A stretch of 64,000 bases of DNA from Mermis nigrescens (Eukaryota; Nematoda; Enoplea; Mermithida; Mermithidae), in assembly GCA_036768485.1 (NCBI GenBank), contig JAVLUZ010000641.1, positions 124,001-188,000 of the forward strand. The letters run 5' to 3'. Positions 11,922 to 21,849 of this stretch are shown piece by piece (positions within the stretch are counted from its first letter, which is position 1; every line of letters starts with the position of its first letter). The notes under the pieces are model-generated. The model did no database searches, had not been told where the DNA came from, and saw only the letters and a list, made by a program, of their open reading frames with translations. A program made the translations under genes and the position numbers.

Positions 11922-12151
11922 CCTAGGTGGGCGGCACCAAAGTTCTGGGTAGGGGGTGCAAGATTTTTTCAAAGGTCAAAAAATGGCCTTAAAAATGGTG
12001 GTATAGCGAAAAAACAACATTTTTCAACGTTTCTCATCGAGCACTATCCATTGGCATCAAAAAATTGCGAAAAAACAGAAAAAAAATCGAAAATTGAATT
12101 CTGGGGGGCATTTTGGTTTCTAGTGCTGCATATACCCCACGCCCCGGTATG
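11922..12151 (-). mobile_element. M1 MITE, 230 bp, exact TSD
   Basis: A minus-oriented M1 copy from CCTAGGTGGGCGGCACC to GCCCCGGTATG. The 8-bp TSD CTTACCAT is exact (11914-11921 and 12152-12159). It is inserted in the pogo-like element. Confidence 0.85.
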
Positions 12152-12954
12152 CTTACCATACGATAGAACTTTTGATTATAACAGCCCTGTTTGACAGATG
12201 GAAATTAGTAAAGGTCAACTCGGATAGTAAACACACTCGGTTAGTAAACACGGAACCCCTCGGTCCCTCAGGGTGTTTATTAACAGGGTTCGACTGTATG
12301 ATCTGGGGCTGCTTTCAACATTGCAAGAAAATATTTTCACCCCCCCCCCGAGAATTCTCGATTTTCGACAAAAGTACAAAATATCGTGATTTAAGCAATT
12401 TTCGTGATCTTTTAATTACATTTTTGGCAATATTTTTTATAAGAGTTTTTGTCTTTTTCTCGTCTAAGAAACAGAGAGTATCGTCAGAAACGCCCGTTAA
12501 ATCAATTTATATCACTTGCGCAGATTCGGTTTACACCATCGCTTTAAAAGCGCTCAAAGATGAAAAGAAAATAGCAAGAGTGGCAAAAAACAGGTGAAAA
12601 TGACCCGAAAAGGCAATTGTTTGCCAAAAAAGAGTGGCGTGGCGGGGGTGGGGGTAAAAATCTAATCCTGATTTACAATCTAAACCTTAAAAATCTTATC
12701 AATTAAAGTCTATGTAAAAAATCTCACAAAAAATCTGAGAAATTCCCCATGTTACACGTATTCAAGCGCTGGATAAAAATAAAACAAAAGACGATCGTCT
12801 TTTTGGGAACGATATCGGCATCGTCGACGAGACGATAATCGTTATCGTCGACGGAAATGAAAAAAATTCCAACTAAGGCGATTTGCCAAAATCTAAGCTC
12901 GCGCTGCGAAGACATCATTCAGTACGGACTTCTACTTAAATAACAGCTGTTTAC

Positions 12955-13217
12955 CATACACGATCTTGAGGGTTGGGGAGTTTTCACCCCACCCCCCAGA
13001 ATTGGCGAATTTCCGAAAAATTCCAAACGAATTCTTAGGAAAGGTGCTGCTTTGACCGCTTTTAGCTACAAGTTAGCTCGGAAGTTTCAAATTTTATCAT
13101 TTTTGACTATATTTTGTTAAATTTAATCGAATTATTCTGATAATTTTCCAAAATTTTTGCTAAAAAAGTCACTTTAACATTTCACTTCCCCCAAAATTCT
13201 CATGCTGTGCATGTCTA
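12955..13217 (-). mobile_element. M2 MITE, shortened
   Basis: It runs from CATACACGATCTTGAGG to CATGCTGTGCATGTCTA. Flanking CTGTTTAC and CTGCCTAC agree at 6 of 8. The central palindrome found in other M2 copies has decayed here. The neighbouring 12,300-12,954 and 13,218-13,729 show no gene. Confidence 0.7.
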
Positions 13218-13729
13218 CTGCCTACCTTTCGAAAATTGTAGGCTGGGCATGGAAAGACCGAATCGTGGGAAATGTCTTTAGGCGACGAAACTATCAAAAT
13301 TTTGGTATCCATACTAAAATAGTATGCAAATTTCGCGAAAAAATGTGCATTAAATCGACATAAATTGTTTTGCATTAATTTCTTAATTTATTGTTTCTAT
13401 TTTTACATTTTTCAATTTTCTGAACTTTTTCATTTTTTTAATAAAAAAGATTCATTGCATTTAACTCGATTTTTATTTGTATGGCAGATTAAATTGAACT
13501 AACAATTAATGAATGGGTCTTGCGTTGGTTTCATTCCCTTTTAAATCTATTTAAAAAACCATACTCCTTTGAAAATGGCGTTGATGCGGAAATATGATTA
13601 TGCAAATCGTAAAAAAAGCAAAAATAGAAATATAAAATCAATATAAAAATAGACAAAAGAAAAATGAGGTTATTTTAAAGTCTGATTCGGTGTCTAAATT
13701 TAAACCGTTTCAGTGTTCAGGCTGCTCGC

Positions 13730-14155
13730 CATACGATCCCATAAGGGCGTGGGAAAAGGGTGGGGAGCAGAAGTGTTCTCGGGGGAGTACGAACCCCCCC
13801 AGAATGACAACTGAAGTCCCGCAAAATGGCAGCGACCCCCATAATTGTCGACTTTTCGTAAAACTTGTAAAAAATGTGCCTTTTTACGCGTTTTTAGCCC
13901 ATTTTTAGCTAATAAATCTCAAAGTTTTCGCGCTACGCGCCATACACACATTTTTCGACCATATTTTTTCAATTTTCTGAATTTATACATTTTTTTCGGA
14001 ATTTTGTTTACGTTTTTATGTTGTAGAAAGGACGAGCACTGTCTGAAACCTTAAAAACAGTGTTTTTGACGTGTACCCATCGTTTTTGAGCCCAGAAAGG
14101 GCACTTTTTGAAAAATTCTGGGTCTGACCGACCCCATCCCAGAATTCCCACGAAT
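13730..14155 (-). mobile_element. M2-like MITE, variant b
   Basis: It shares with M2 the order C-rich end, GCCCATTTTTAGCTAATA, the palindrome CGCGCTACGCGCC, the TTGTAGAAAGGACGAGCA block and a G-poor AGAATTCCCACG end. A close relative in the other orientation is at 18,973, and another at 28,690. The ends are approximate. Confidence 0.6.
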
Positions 14156-14435
14156 CACAGTTCGAGACCCGAGTCAGTATCAGGCGATTTTTGACTATAT
14201 CGAACATTTCAGCATGATTTTCGGGGATAAAAGTGAAAAAAGGTGTCAAAATTTTTATATCAAATTTTTAAATCTAAATTTCTACACAGCTTTTCGATCA
14301 GTTCTTATATTTTTATCGACAAAAGTGGAGAAATGATTCAAAATGGGCCGAAAAACACTAAAAAATTCAGTCTTCTCGCCTCAATAAAGCATCTCATATA
14401 GGTCAACATGGACATAGGACCAACTGGGGTCCAAC

Positions 14436-14703
14436 CATACCTGGGCGTGGGGGAGTATGCACCCCATCGGGAAACCAAAATACCCCCCAGAAACCAAAAT
14501 ACCCCCCAGAAACTAAAATAGCCCCCAGAATTCAATTTTTGAAAATTTTTTGTTTTTTTTGCAATTTTTTGATGCCAACGGATAGTGCTCGGTAAGAAAC
14601 GTTGAAAAATGGTGTTTTTTCGCCATACCACCATTTTTAATACCATTTTTTGACCTCCGAAAAATCTTGCACACCCCCAGAATTTTGGCGCCACCTACCT
14701 ACG
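14436..14703 (+). mobile_element. M1 MITE, full length, exact TSD
   Basis: The ends are CATACCTGGGCGTGGG and GCGCCACCTACCTACG. The 8-bp TSD GGTCCAAC is exact (14428-14435 and 14704-14711). The block ACCAAAATACCCCCCAGAA is repeated three times in tandem in the left part. Confidence 0.88.
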
Positions 14704-14839
14704 GGTCCAACTGAGTTGATTCAACGTAAAAGCCAAGCATTCAAGCAGGGCAAAATCTGACCAGCCACGTAAAACTCTGCAACTTTTTTACTACGCACTT
14801 TCCAATTGTGTAAAAGTGAATTTCACTTGAGTTCATTTT

Positions 14840-15045
14840 AATTTATCTCTATTCGAATTTGACTAAATTTTGTCCAATTCTTCGACTTTTTTGATTTTTT
14901 CGAAATTGTTTTACGTTTTTGTGCTCTTGAAAGATGGAGCATCGTCGGAAACGCCGAAAATCGATGTTTTTGACGCGTACTCACCATTTTATGGCCCGAA
15001 AAAGCACTTCGAAATTCAACCCCCCCCCGAATTCCCATGCTGTGC
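14840..15045 (-). mobile_element. M2 MITE fragment
   Basis: The half of M2 that holds CTCTTGAAAGATGGAGCATC, GTTTTTGACGCGTACTCACC and CATGCTGTGCAAG. The other half is missing. Confidence 0.6.
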
Positions 15046-15203
15046 AAGTCTGGTATGCAATATGCACTGCACTAATTAGTATAATTTTTGGTGGCGTAGG
15101 TAAAATGGTTTGGTTTGCGCAATGCATGTAATATGGCTGATAAATGATTAGTGACTGACTACCAGTTGTATGCACATGCTAAGCATGCAAATTCTATTTG
15201 GCT

Positions 15204-15487
15204 GGGGCGTGAAACCAGAAAAGTTTTCTAGACTGCCCTTTGGGGCTTAAAAACGGTGATTATGCGTCAAAAACATCATTTTTGAACGTTTCTGACAATT
15301 CCCTTTCTTTCTGAAAAATAAAAAACATTGAAAAATTTAAAACAACTTTGAAAAAAACCTAGCATACTTGGCAGTCGTGAGCCGATGGAAGCTGAAAACA
15401 CTTAAAAGAACAACTTTGCTAAGATTTTTTATTAATATCAAGAATTCTGGGGGATCATAAGAGGGTGAAAAACTTTTTTGGGGAACC
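15204..15487 (+). mobile_element. M2 MITE, decayed
   Basis: It contains TATGCGTCAAAAACATCATT, CGTTTCTGACAATTCCC, and at the right GAATTCTGGGGGATCATAAG followed by GGTGAAAAACTTTTTTGGGG. The ends are degraded. Confidence 0.5.
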
Positions 15488-15517
15488 CCTAAACATCACC
15501 CGCCATGAACGCGCAGA

Positions 15518-15745
15518 TATAACGGCTCCAAATTTCGAGTGGGGGATCCTGGCCATTTTCAGGGGGAAGGGCGAATGACTTTCCATTTTTGGCCAAAAAT
15601 GGCAAAAAACGCCTCAAAACTACCGAAAAATTCGATTTTTCAAAAATTGGGGGAGGGGGATCAAACATTTTCTGGCTTTGGGGGAAGGGGGTCGACCGTT
15701 TTTGAGTGGGAAGATCACCACAACTCAACTCTGTTAGCACGTATG
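15518..15745 (-). mobile_element. M3 MITE
   Basis: It begins ATATAACGGCTCCAAATTTC and contains GGCCATTTTCAGGGGGAAGG, CATTTTTGGCCAAAAATGGC and TCTGGCTTTGGGGGAAGGGG. The right end is degraded. Confidence 0.65.
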
Positions 15746-15772
15746 AGGACATGTTGTATAGTGAGTGACCAG

Positions 15773-16153
15773 CATCCATGCACATTCATGGGAATTCTGG
15801 GGGAGTGATATCTTAGTGTGCCTTTTTTGGGTCCGAAAATGTTGGGTACGCGTCAAAAACATCGTTTTTCGGCGTTTCTGACGATGCTCTATCTTTTTAG
15901 AGCATAAAAACGCACATATATAAAAAAATTCGAATTAATTGAACTAAACATAGTCAAAACATTGACAATATGGCGCGAAGCGCCGAGAATTCGACACTTT
16001 TGAGCAAAAAGGGAGTAAAACACGCTTAGAGAAGCAACTTTTCGACAAATTTTTAGAAAATTTTTGGAAACCTTCGAAGATCGCGAATTCTGGCGGGGTG
16101 AAAAAATTTTTTCTGGGGGGGGCGAAATTCCTCAACCCCCAATATCATGTTTG
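15773..16153 (+). mobile_element. M2 MITE, full length, exact TSD
   Basis: It runs from CATCCATGCACATTCATG through GAATTCTGGGGGAG, the CTCTATCTTTTTAGAGCA hairpin and the palindrome GGCGCGAAGCGCCG, to CCCAATATCATGTTTG. The 8-bp TSD GTGACCAG is exact (15765-15772 and 16154-16161). Confidence 0.87.
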
Positions 16154-16414
16154 GTGACCAGTAAGAAAAAATGTATCACACACTGATGTACAGACGTTAA
16201 GAAACTGTCGCAAACTTAGATGAATGCAAAAAAATTAACCGACCTTATCAAGGGCTCCAAAACATGATTGTTTATCAGCATCTCGAATATTTTCTCGAAC
16301 TTGAAGGATAATAAATTGCCCTGCAAAATAGGGATACGTTAATTTTAAAAGAAGCAATACTAGTGGAAAAATGGGACATTTTTTGGCAAAAAAGTCGAAA
16401 TGAAGGCCGGCACT

Positions 16415-16932
16415 CATAGATGGGCAGCACCGAAATTCTGGGGGTGCAAGATTCTTCAAAGGTCAAAAATGGCCTTAAAAATGGTGGTATGGCGAAAAAA
16501 CACAATTTTTCGACGTTCCTCATCGAGCACTATCCATCTATTATCATCAAAAAAATAGCGAAAAAAAGAGAAAAAATTCGAAAATTGAAATACGACTGGG
16601 GAGGGGGGTATTCTGGATTCTGGGGTATTCGGCCTTCAGAGAGAGTATGTGCACATACGTGGGCGGCACCAAAATTATGAGGGGCGCAAGATTTTTCAAA
16701 GGTCAAAAAATGGCCTCAAAAATGGTGGTACGGCAAAAAAAGGCAATTTTTCAATGTTTCTCATCGAGCACTATCCATTGGCATTAAAAAATTGCGAAAA
16801 AAACGAAGAAAAATTCCGAAAATTGAATTCTGGGGGTTATTTTGGTTTCTCGGGAGGGGGCGTAGTATACCCCTAACCCCCACGCCCAGGTGTGTAGGTG
16901 CATAACCTCCTAGCTCCCAACGCCCACGTGTG
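16415..16932 (-). mobile_element. M1 MITE split by a second M1 copy
   Basis: A minus-oriented M1 copy that starts CATAGATGGGCAGCACC and, after the insert at 16654-16894, ends AACGCCCACGTGTG. Flanks CCGGCACT and CCGGTGTA agree only in part. It seems to sit in the left end of the GTGTCCGG element. Confidence 0.75.
16654..16894 (-). mobile_element. M1 MITE nested inside another M1
   Basis: The ends are CATACGTGGGCGGCACC and CACGCCCAGGTGTG. Flanking TATGTGCA and TAGGTGCA differ at one position, which supports an 8-bp TSD inside the older M1 copy. Confidence 0.82.
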
Positions 16933-17876
16933 CCGGTGTAGCGTCGTTAAGTGTCCGGGCGGTAAAGTGTCCGGCCGGACACTTTACGATGCGGCAAAGT
17001 GTCCGGCGGACACATTACGATGAGCAGTAAAGTGTCCGGCCTTGCCGTAAGGTGTCCGGGTCATGTTGTTCTTATTTTTCGTAACAGTAGCTAAGTTGCA
17101 TATGCATGTATGTACTTATTCAACAATAAACTGACTATTGTTTACGCACAATGCAATGCTGTGACCTTTGACCGCTTGTTATGATCAAAAATCGTATGAC
17201 TTTTTGGTTGCTTCTGATGCATAAATATTCTGGAGTTCATTTAAAATATTTGGCCGTTATCGAAAGTGCGTTGCGAATCGGAGGCTCTGATCCTCCAATT
17301 CACTTAAACAAGTGATAAAAATTTGAATTTTTAAAATTTTGCAATCAAAAAGTGTCGTTTTTTAAACGCACTAGAGCCAGAATTATAGGAAATACTCCAC
17401 ATATTCCGCAAAGCGCCGAATTTTTTCAGGATTTCACGTCGGACATGCAATTTTCCAATTTTTCGCTTATTGTCTTCACCTTTCAATAATTTTTCGGCCA
17501 CGAGGGGCTGGGCTGGGCGCCACCGCCCCTGAAAATATGGCCCTGTGTCTATATATATATATATCAGCATTTTAATGTGACATCACCTGATTCTCTTTAT
17601 TTCGTTTCACTTAGTTACTTTATCAATTCGCAGTAAATAAAAATTTGTCTTGGTACCTAATTTTGCATCATTCCAAAAATCATGCAGTGCAGCAATAAAT
17701 CGTCTGTGCTTAATTGTTTCATTATCTTAACCAGCAAGAGCATTCCTAAATGACATTACGCTACACAAACATAGGCCGGACACTTTGAGACGGACCCGGA
17801 CACTTTACGGCATCTTAAAGTGTCCGGCCGGACAATTTACGATGCCGGACACTTTACCGCGTGACACCGGCACTGT
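16933..17876. mobile_element. Unclassified inverted-repeat element with GTGTCCGG arrays at both ends
   Basis: Both ends begin CCGGTGT and carry repeated TAAAGTGTCCGG units in direct and inverted order, forming GTCCGGCCGGAC palindromes. There are four to six units at the left and four at the right. The interior has no recognisable gene; 17,400-17,540 resembles M4-type sequence with a GCAAAGCGCCG remnant. The superfamily and TSD are unclear. Confidence 0.6.
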
Positions 17877-17926
17877 CAATGAATGAAAATCGTTTCTGCA
17901 AGAGTGCTTGTTGACCCTAAGGTGTG

Positions 17927-18240
17927 AATTCCCGTAGTTTTCACGCGTTTCGCATTTGCATAAGTTTTTTAAGTTTTTTAAGCAAATTTTGGTTAAGAAA
18001 AAATGTAATTGATGACTTGGTAGGATATAATGGGCGTATTATTAAATAAAATAAGAATTATTAAATAAAATAAATAAATAACTACTCCTTTTTAACCAAA
18101 AATTATAAAATTCCCATAATTTTCACGCGTTTCGCATTTGCATAAGTTTCTTAAGTTTTTTAAGCAAATTTTGGCCCGGAAAAACTGTCACTGATTCCCC
18201 ACTCGGACATACTGCGCGTCTTATCAAATAAAACAACAAA
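17927..18240. repeat. Two direct copies of an approximately 185-bp unit
   Basis: The block TTTTCACGCGTTTCGCATTT plus GCATAAGTTT and TTAAGCAAATTTTGG occurs first near 17,937 and again near 18,121. The second copy has a few substitutions. Confidence 0.75.
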
Positions 18241-18972
18241 ATCGCGGAATTTCGCGGTTTCACAAATATCTCTTCAATATAATACGGATATGAATTCGCG
18301 AATCATATGATTAATTAATCAAATTATTACTCCATAAATTATAATTTAATTAATTCATAATGTACACTGCATATTTATAAATAACGAGAACAAATGAATA
18401 TAGAACATTTAAAAAATAAAGCTAGGATCTAACGTGTAATGTATAATAAAATAATAAATAATAAAATTAATGTATAATAAAATGATATTAATAAAATATT
18501 ATTAAAAAAATAATAAAAATTATTAAAAAAATTTTAAAAAAATAATAAAATAATAAAATATATAATAAAATATGAAAAAATATATAAAAAACGTATAATA
18601 AAATAATAACAAAAAGCTTATTCGTTTTTATTTTTTTCTGTTTTTTCAATAAAAATATGCATTAAGTTTGATTTAAAAAATCAAAAATGATCATTTTCGC
18701 TTGAGAAATCTTGCAAAAATTTTTTAGATTAGAGAGTCGATATACGGCAATGGTGCAAGATATCTCTGTCGCCCATTTTTTCACTTATGAGCAAGAAATA
18801 TAAATAAATAAAATTAAAAATCAAAATATAAACAAATGAAAAATTGCTAAAAATTCCATTTCTTTTCGTATTCCTTTTATCAACTATAACTCATCCTATT
18901 TCCAATTTCTCGCAATTCGCTTTTAACCCATTTTTTTAAAGTTTCTTCTGTTGAAAATGACCACCTGCATAC
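18241..18972. other. Low-complexity AT-rich DNA
   Basis: Mostly TAATAAAATAAT-like simple sequence. No gene is supported. Confidence 0.7.
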
Positions 18973-19312
18973 ATAAACAGTATAGAAATTCTGGGGGGGT
19001 CAGGCAAAATAAATTTTTAAAAATTGTCTTTTCGGGCTAAAAAACGATGGGCATACGTCAAAAACACTTTTTTGACCTTTCGGATAATTCTCGTTCTCTC
19101 TACAACATATAAAACATAAATAAATTTCGAAAAAAATTAAAAAATCGAGTAAATTGGACAAAATATAGTCAAAAAATGAGTATGTGGCGCGAAGCGCCGG
19201 AAATTTGAGACTTTTGAGCCAAGAATTGGGGGGGATCCGCAGCCATTTATGTGAAGGGTCATTTGCCATTCTGGGGGGAGTAGTAAATTCCCCCCAGAGC
19301 ACGTATGCCTAC
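18973..19312 (+). mobile_element. M2-like MITE, variant b
   Basis: It contains GAAATTCTGGGGGGGTC, TACGTCAAAAACAC, the palindrome GGCGCGAAGCGCCGG and the end CCCCAGAGCACGTATG. It is the reverse-oriented counterpart of 13,730-14,155. Confidence 0.65.
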
Positions 19313-19548
19313 TAGCAAAACTTTGAAGAGGAATAAGTTGCCGGTTTTTGATACGAAAAATTGGAAAGGTAATAAAAAAGAGCATAAGAAAAGCGAGTAT
19401 GTAATCTCAAAAAAATTTGGAGAGGGGCTTAGATCTCAAATTTTAGGAAGCGGGAAAGGTCGACTTTGAGTGGGGAATACATGTAATACCGTAATGCGAC
19501 GGCTTAAAATCCCGGGTGGAGGTTACACATGGCCTAGCCGGTCATTAC

Positions 19549-19805
19549 CACACCTGGGCGTGGGGATTTGGGGGTATGCACCCCAGCCCCCCCCCCGAGG
19601 AACCAAAACATTCCCCACCCAAGAAACCACATTACCCCCTGGAATTCAATTTCTTTTGTTTTTTTCGCAATTTTTTGATGCCAATGGATAGTGTTAGATG
19701 AGAAACGTCGAAAAATGGTTTTTACGTCATACCACTATTTTTAAGGCCATTTTTTGACCTTTGAAAAATCTTACACCCCCAGAATTTTAATGCTGCCCAT
19801 GTATG
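19549..19805 (+). mobile_element. M1 MITE, full length
   Basis: The ends are CACACCTGGGCGTGGG and AATGCTGCCCATGTATG, with the core ATGGATAGTGTTAGATGAG. Flanking GTCATTAC and GTCAATGC agree at 6 of 8. The following 19,806-20,415 shows no gene. Confidence 0.8.
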
Positions 19806-20415
19806 GTCAATGCCATTAAAAATGAGCCGTTTATTTATAATAAAACTGACGCAAATATTAAAAAGAAATTTCGATAAGCTAATTTTTTGAGAAAAAAATT
19901 AAAAAAGATGGGAAATTTCAACTTGCGAGGAGTTGGGGACGGGCACTTCAAAATGGGTAACCCCCAGACCCCTCTTATATTAATAAAGGTGGCGGGGCCG
20001 AATTCAGGATTCGAAAAGGAAAGGAATAAAAAAATAAAATTGAATTTGAAACAATAAATAAATAATAGGAAAAAACAAAAATGCAATGGTTTCATATCTC
20101 GGAAAGTAAACCGGGATAGCTAACCGCATTTTTTCAACCTCTTTTTACAAAATTTTCGATTAATTTAGATCGTAAAATATGGACTTTATGAGAAAAACTT
20201 CTCTTCTCTTGCAATAAGCTGTAAAGGCGACTTCTCCATCAACTTTTTTGGGCATTACGAAACCTATAGAAATTTTTTATCGGCAGGATTGAATTTATAA
20301 ATTATTAAATTAGGATCGTAAATTGGGGGAAATTAGTTAAAATTAAATTGAATTTTAATTTAATTAAAAATAAATTTAATCAAATTAGGGATCCTGTATT
20401 TATCATTACCATTAC

Positions 20416-20814
20416 CATACATGCACAGCATGCGAATTCTGGGGGAGGTGAAAACCTAAAGTGCCTTTTTGGGCCCAAAAATGGCCGGTATGCGTTAAAA
20501 AACATCGTTTTTCGGCGTTTCTGACGATACTCTATCCTTCTAGAGCATAAAATCATGAAAAAATTTCGAAAAAAGTCGAATAAATTGACCAATATATCGC
20601 TTAAAACATGAATATATGGCGCGAAGCGCCGAAAATTTGGCGATTTTGAGCAAATAGATAGCCAAAAACCCTTAAAAAGACACTTTTTCTACCAATTTTC
20701 AGGTAAGTTTAGGAAACTTTTGAAAAATCGCCAATTCTGGGGGGGGTGAAAAATTTTTTGCGGGGGTGAAAAATGATTCTGCGGGGGTGAAACCCCCCTC
20801 CAAGATCATGTATG
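20416..20814 (+). mobile_element. M2 MITE, 399 bp, exact TSD, young-looking
   Basis: It runs from CATACATGCACAGCATGCG to CCAAGATCATGTATG. The 8-bp TSD ACCATTAC is exact (20408-20415 and 20815-20822). It is nearly identical along its length to the copy at 33,074-33,487, so this family was active comparatively recently. From 20,815 to about 21,850 the DNA is AT-rich with only a short M3 scrap near 21,130-21,215. Confidence 0.9.
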
Positions 20815-21849
20815 ACCATTACCACAATTACCACCCTGGCTACGCAGCCGGAGTCACAAATTAAAACGTATATATAAAATGTTATTTAATCCAATGCTTA
20901 TTTCCAAAACGAATTATGTTAATGTCGAATCACAACAAAATATGATAAACTGAAAACATAGGAAAGGCGGGATAAAAAGTAAAAGCCTATGAAGCATGAT
21001 AAAACAAAATATATTTATACACATTTCGGATCGGATATAGAATTAGCCATATGTTAATCATATAAAAAAGTAGAAATGAAGATCAATATGTAGTTCAGAA
21101 TATTGAAGGAAAACGACTCATAAAATGGCACTTTTTGTGCCATTTTTAGGACATTTTTCTATTTGTGACCAAAAATTGAAGGTCATTACGCCCTCACTGT
21201 CCTGAAATGAATAAATCTGAATTAAAATAAATAAAATAAATAAAGCAAATAAAAAATAACGAGATGAAATATCCCAAAATAAATTAATAAAATCTAATTA
21301 CGTAATTAGGCCGAATATTCCCTCAAAAAACTTTTTACTGTCACATGTGTGATTTACATACTTAGAGTTAATAATTAAAATAACAGAAATGTTTGTTCTT
21401 CAACAACCGGCTCGCTAAATTTAAATTGAGCAAGTTGTAATTTAAGTTTGCATTTTTGATTAAAATAAAATTGAGTTAAAATTGAGATTCACTGATAGAA
21501 TTTTCGGGATAAGTCGGGCTAATTGAAATGAAAAATGTTACCGCATAATATTCAATAATAACACTATTTAATAAAAAATAGAAAATAATTGCGATACCTA
21601 TGCAACAATAAAAAAGCTAAAAATATTAGTAATAATTATAATTATATAATTTAATTTAGTAATTTCACTTTATATTTTATAAATCTCACTTCGACTAAAG
21701 CGTGTTTAGCAGGTATAAACGGACCGACCTAAAAAGCACACCGAATAACAGTCCGTTATTAAGTATGTTGTATACAAGGAAGCTAAGAATTGAATCACTA
21801 ATTAATTATTGAATAAATATCACTAATTATTATTTTTACTAGCACTTTC

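Larger units (their letters stand above)
8743..12296 (+). mobile_element. pogo/Tigger-like MITE, outermost of a nested stack
   Basis: The inverted ends are CAGTCGAACCTCGATAATAA and ATTAACAGGGTTCGACTG, each bordered by TA, the Tc1/mariner TSD. CAGTYGAACC is typical of pogo/Tigger ends. Subterminal units such as ACTCGGTTAGTAAACAC recur. After removal of the inserted elements (8814-11416, 11547-11745, 11922-12151) only about 0.5 kb of its own sequence remains, so it is non-autonomous. Confidence 0.78.
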
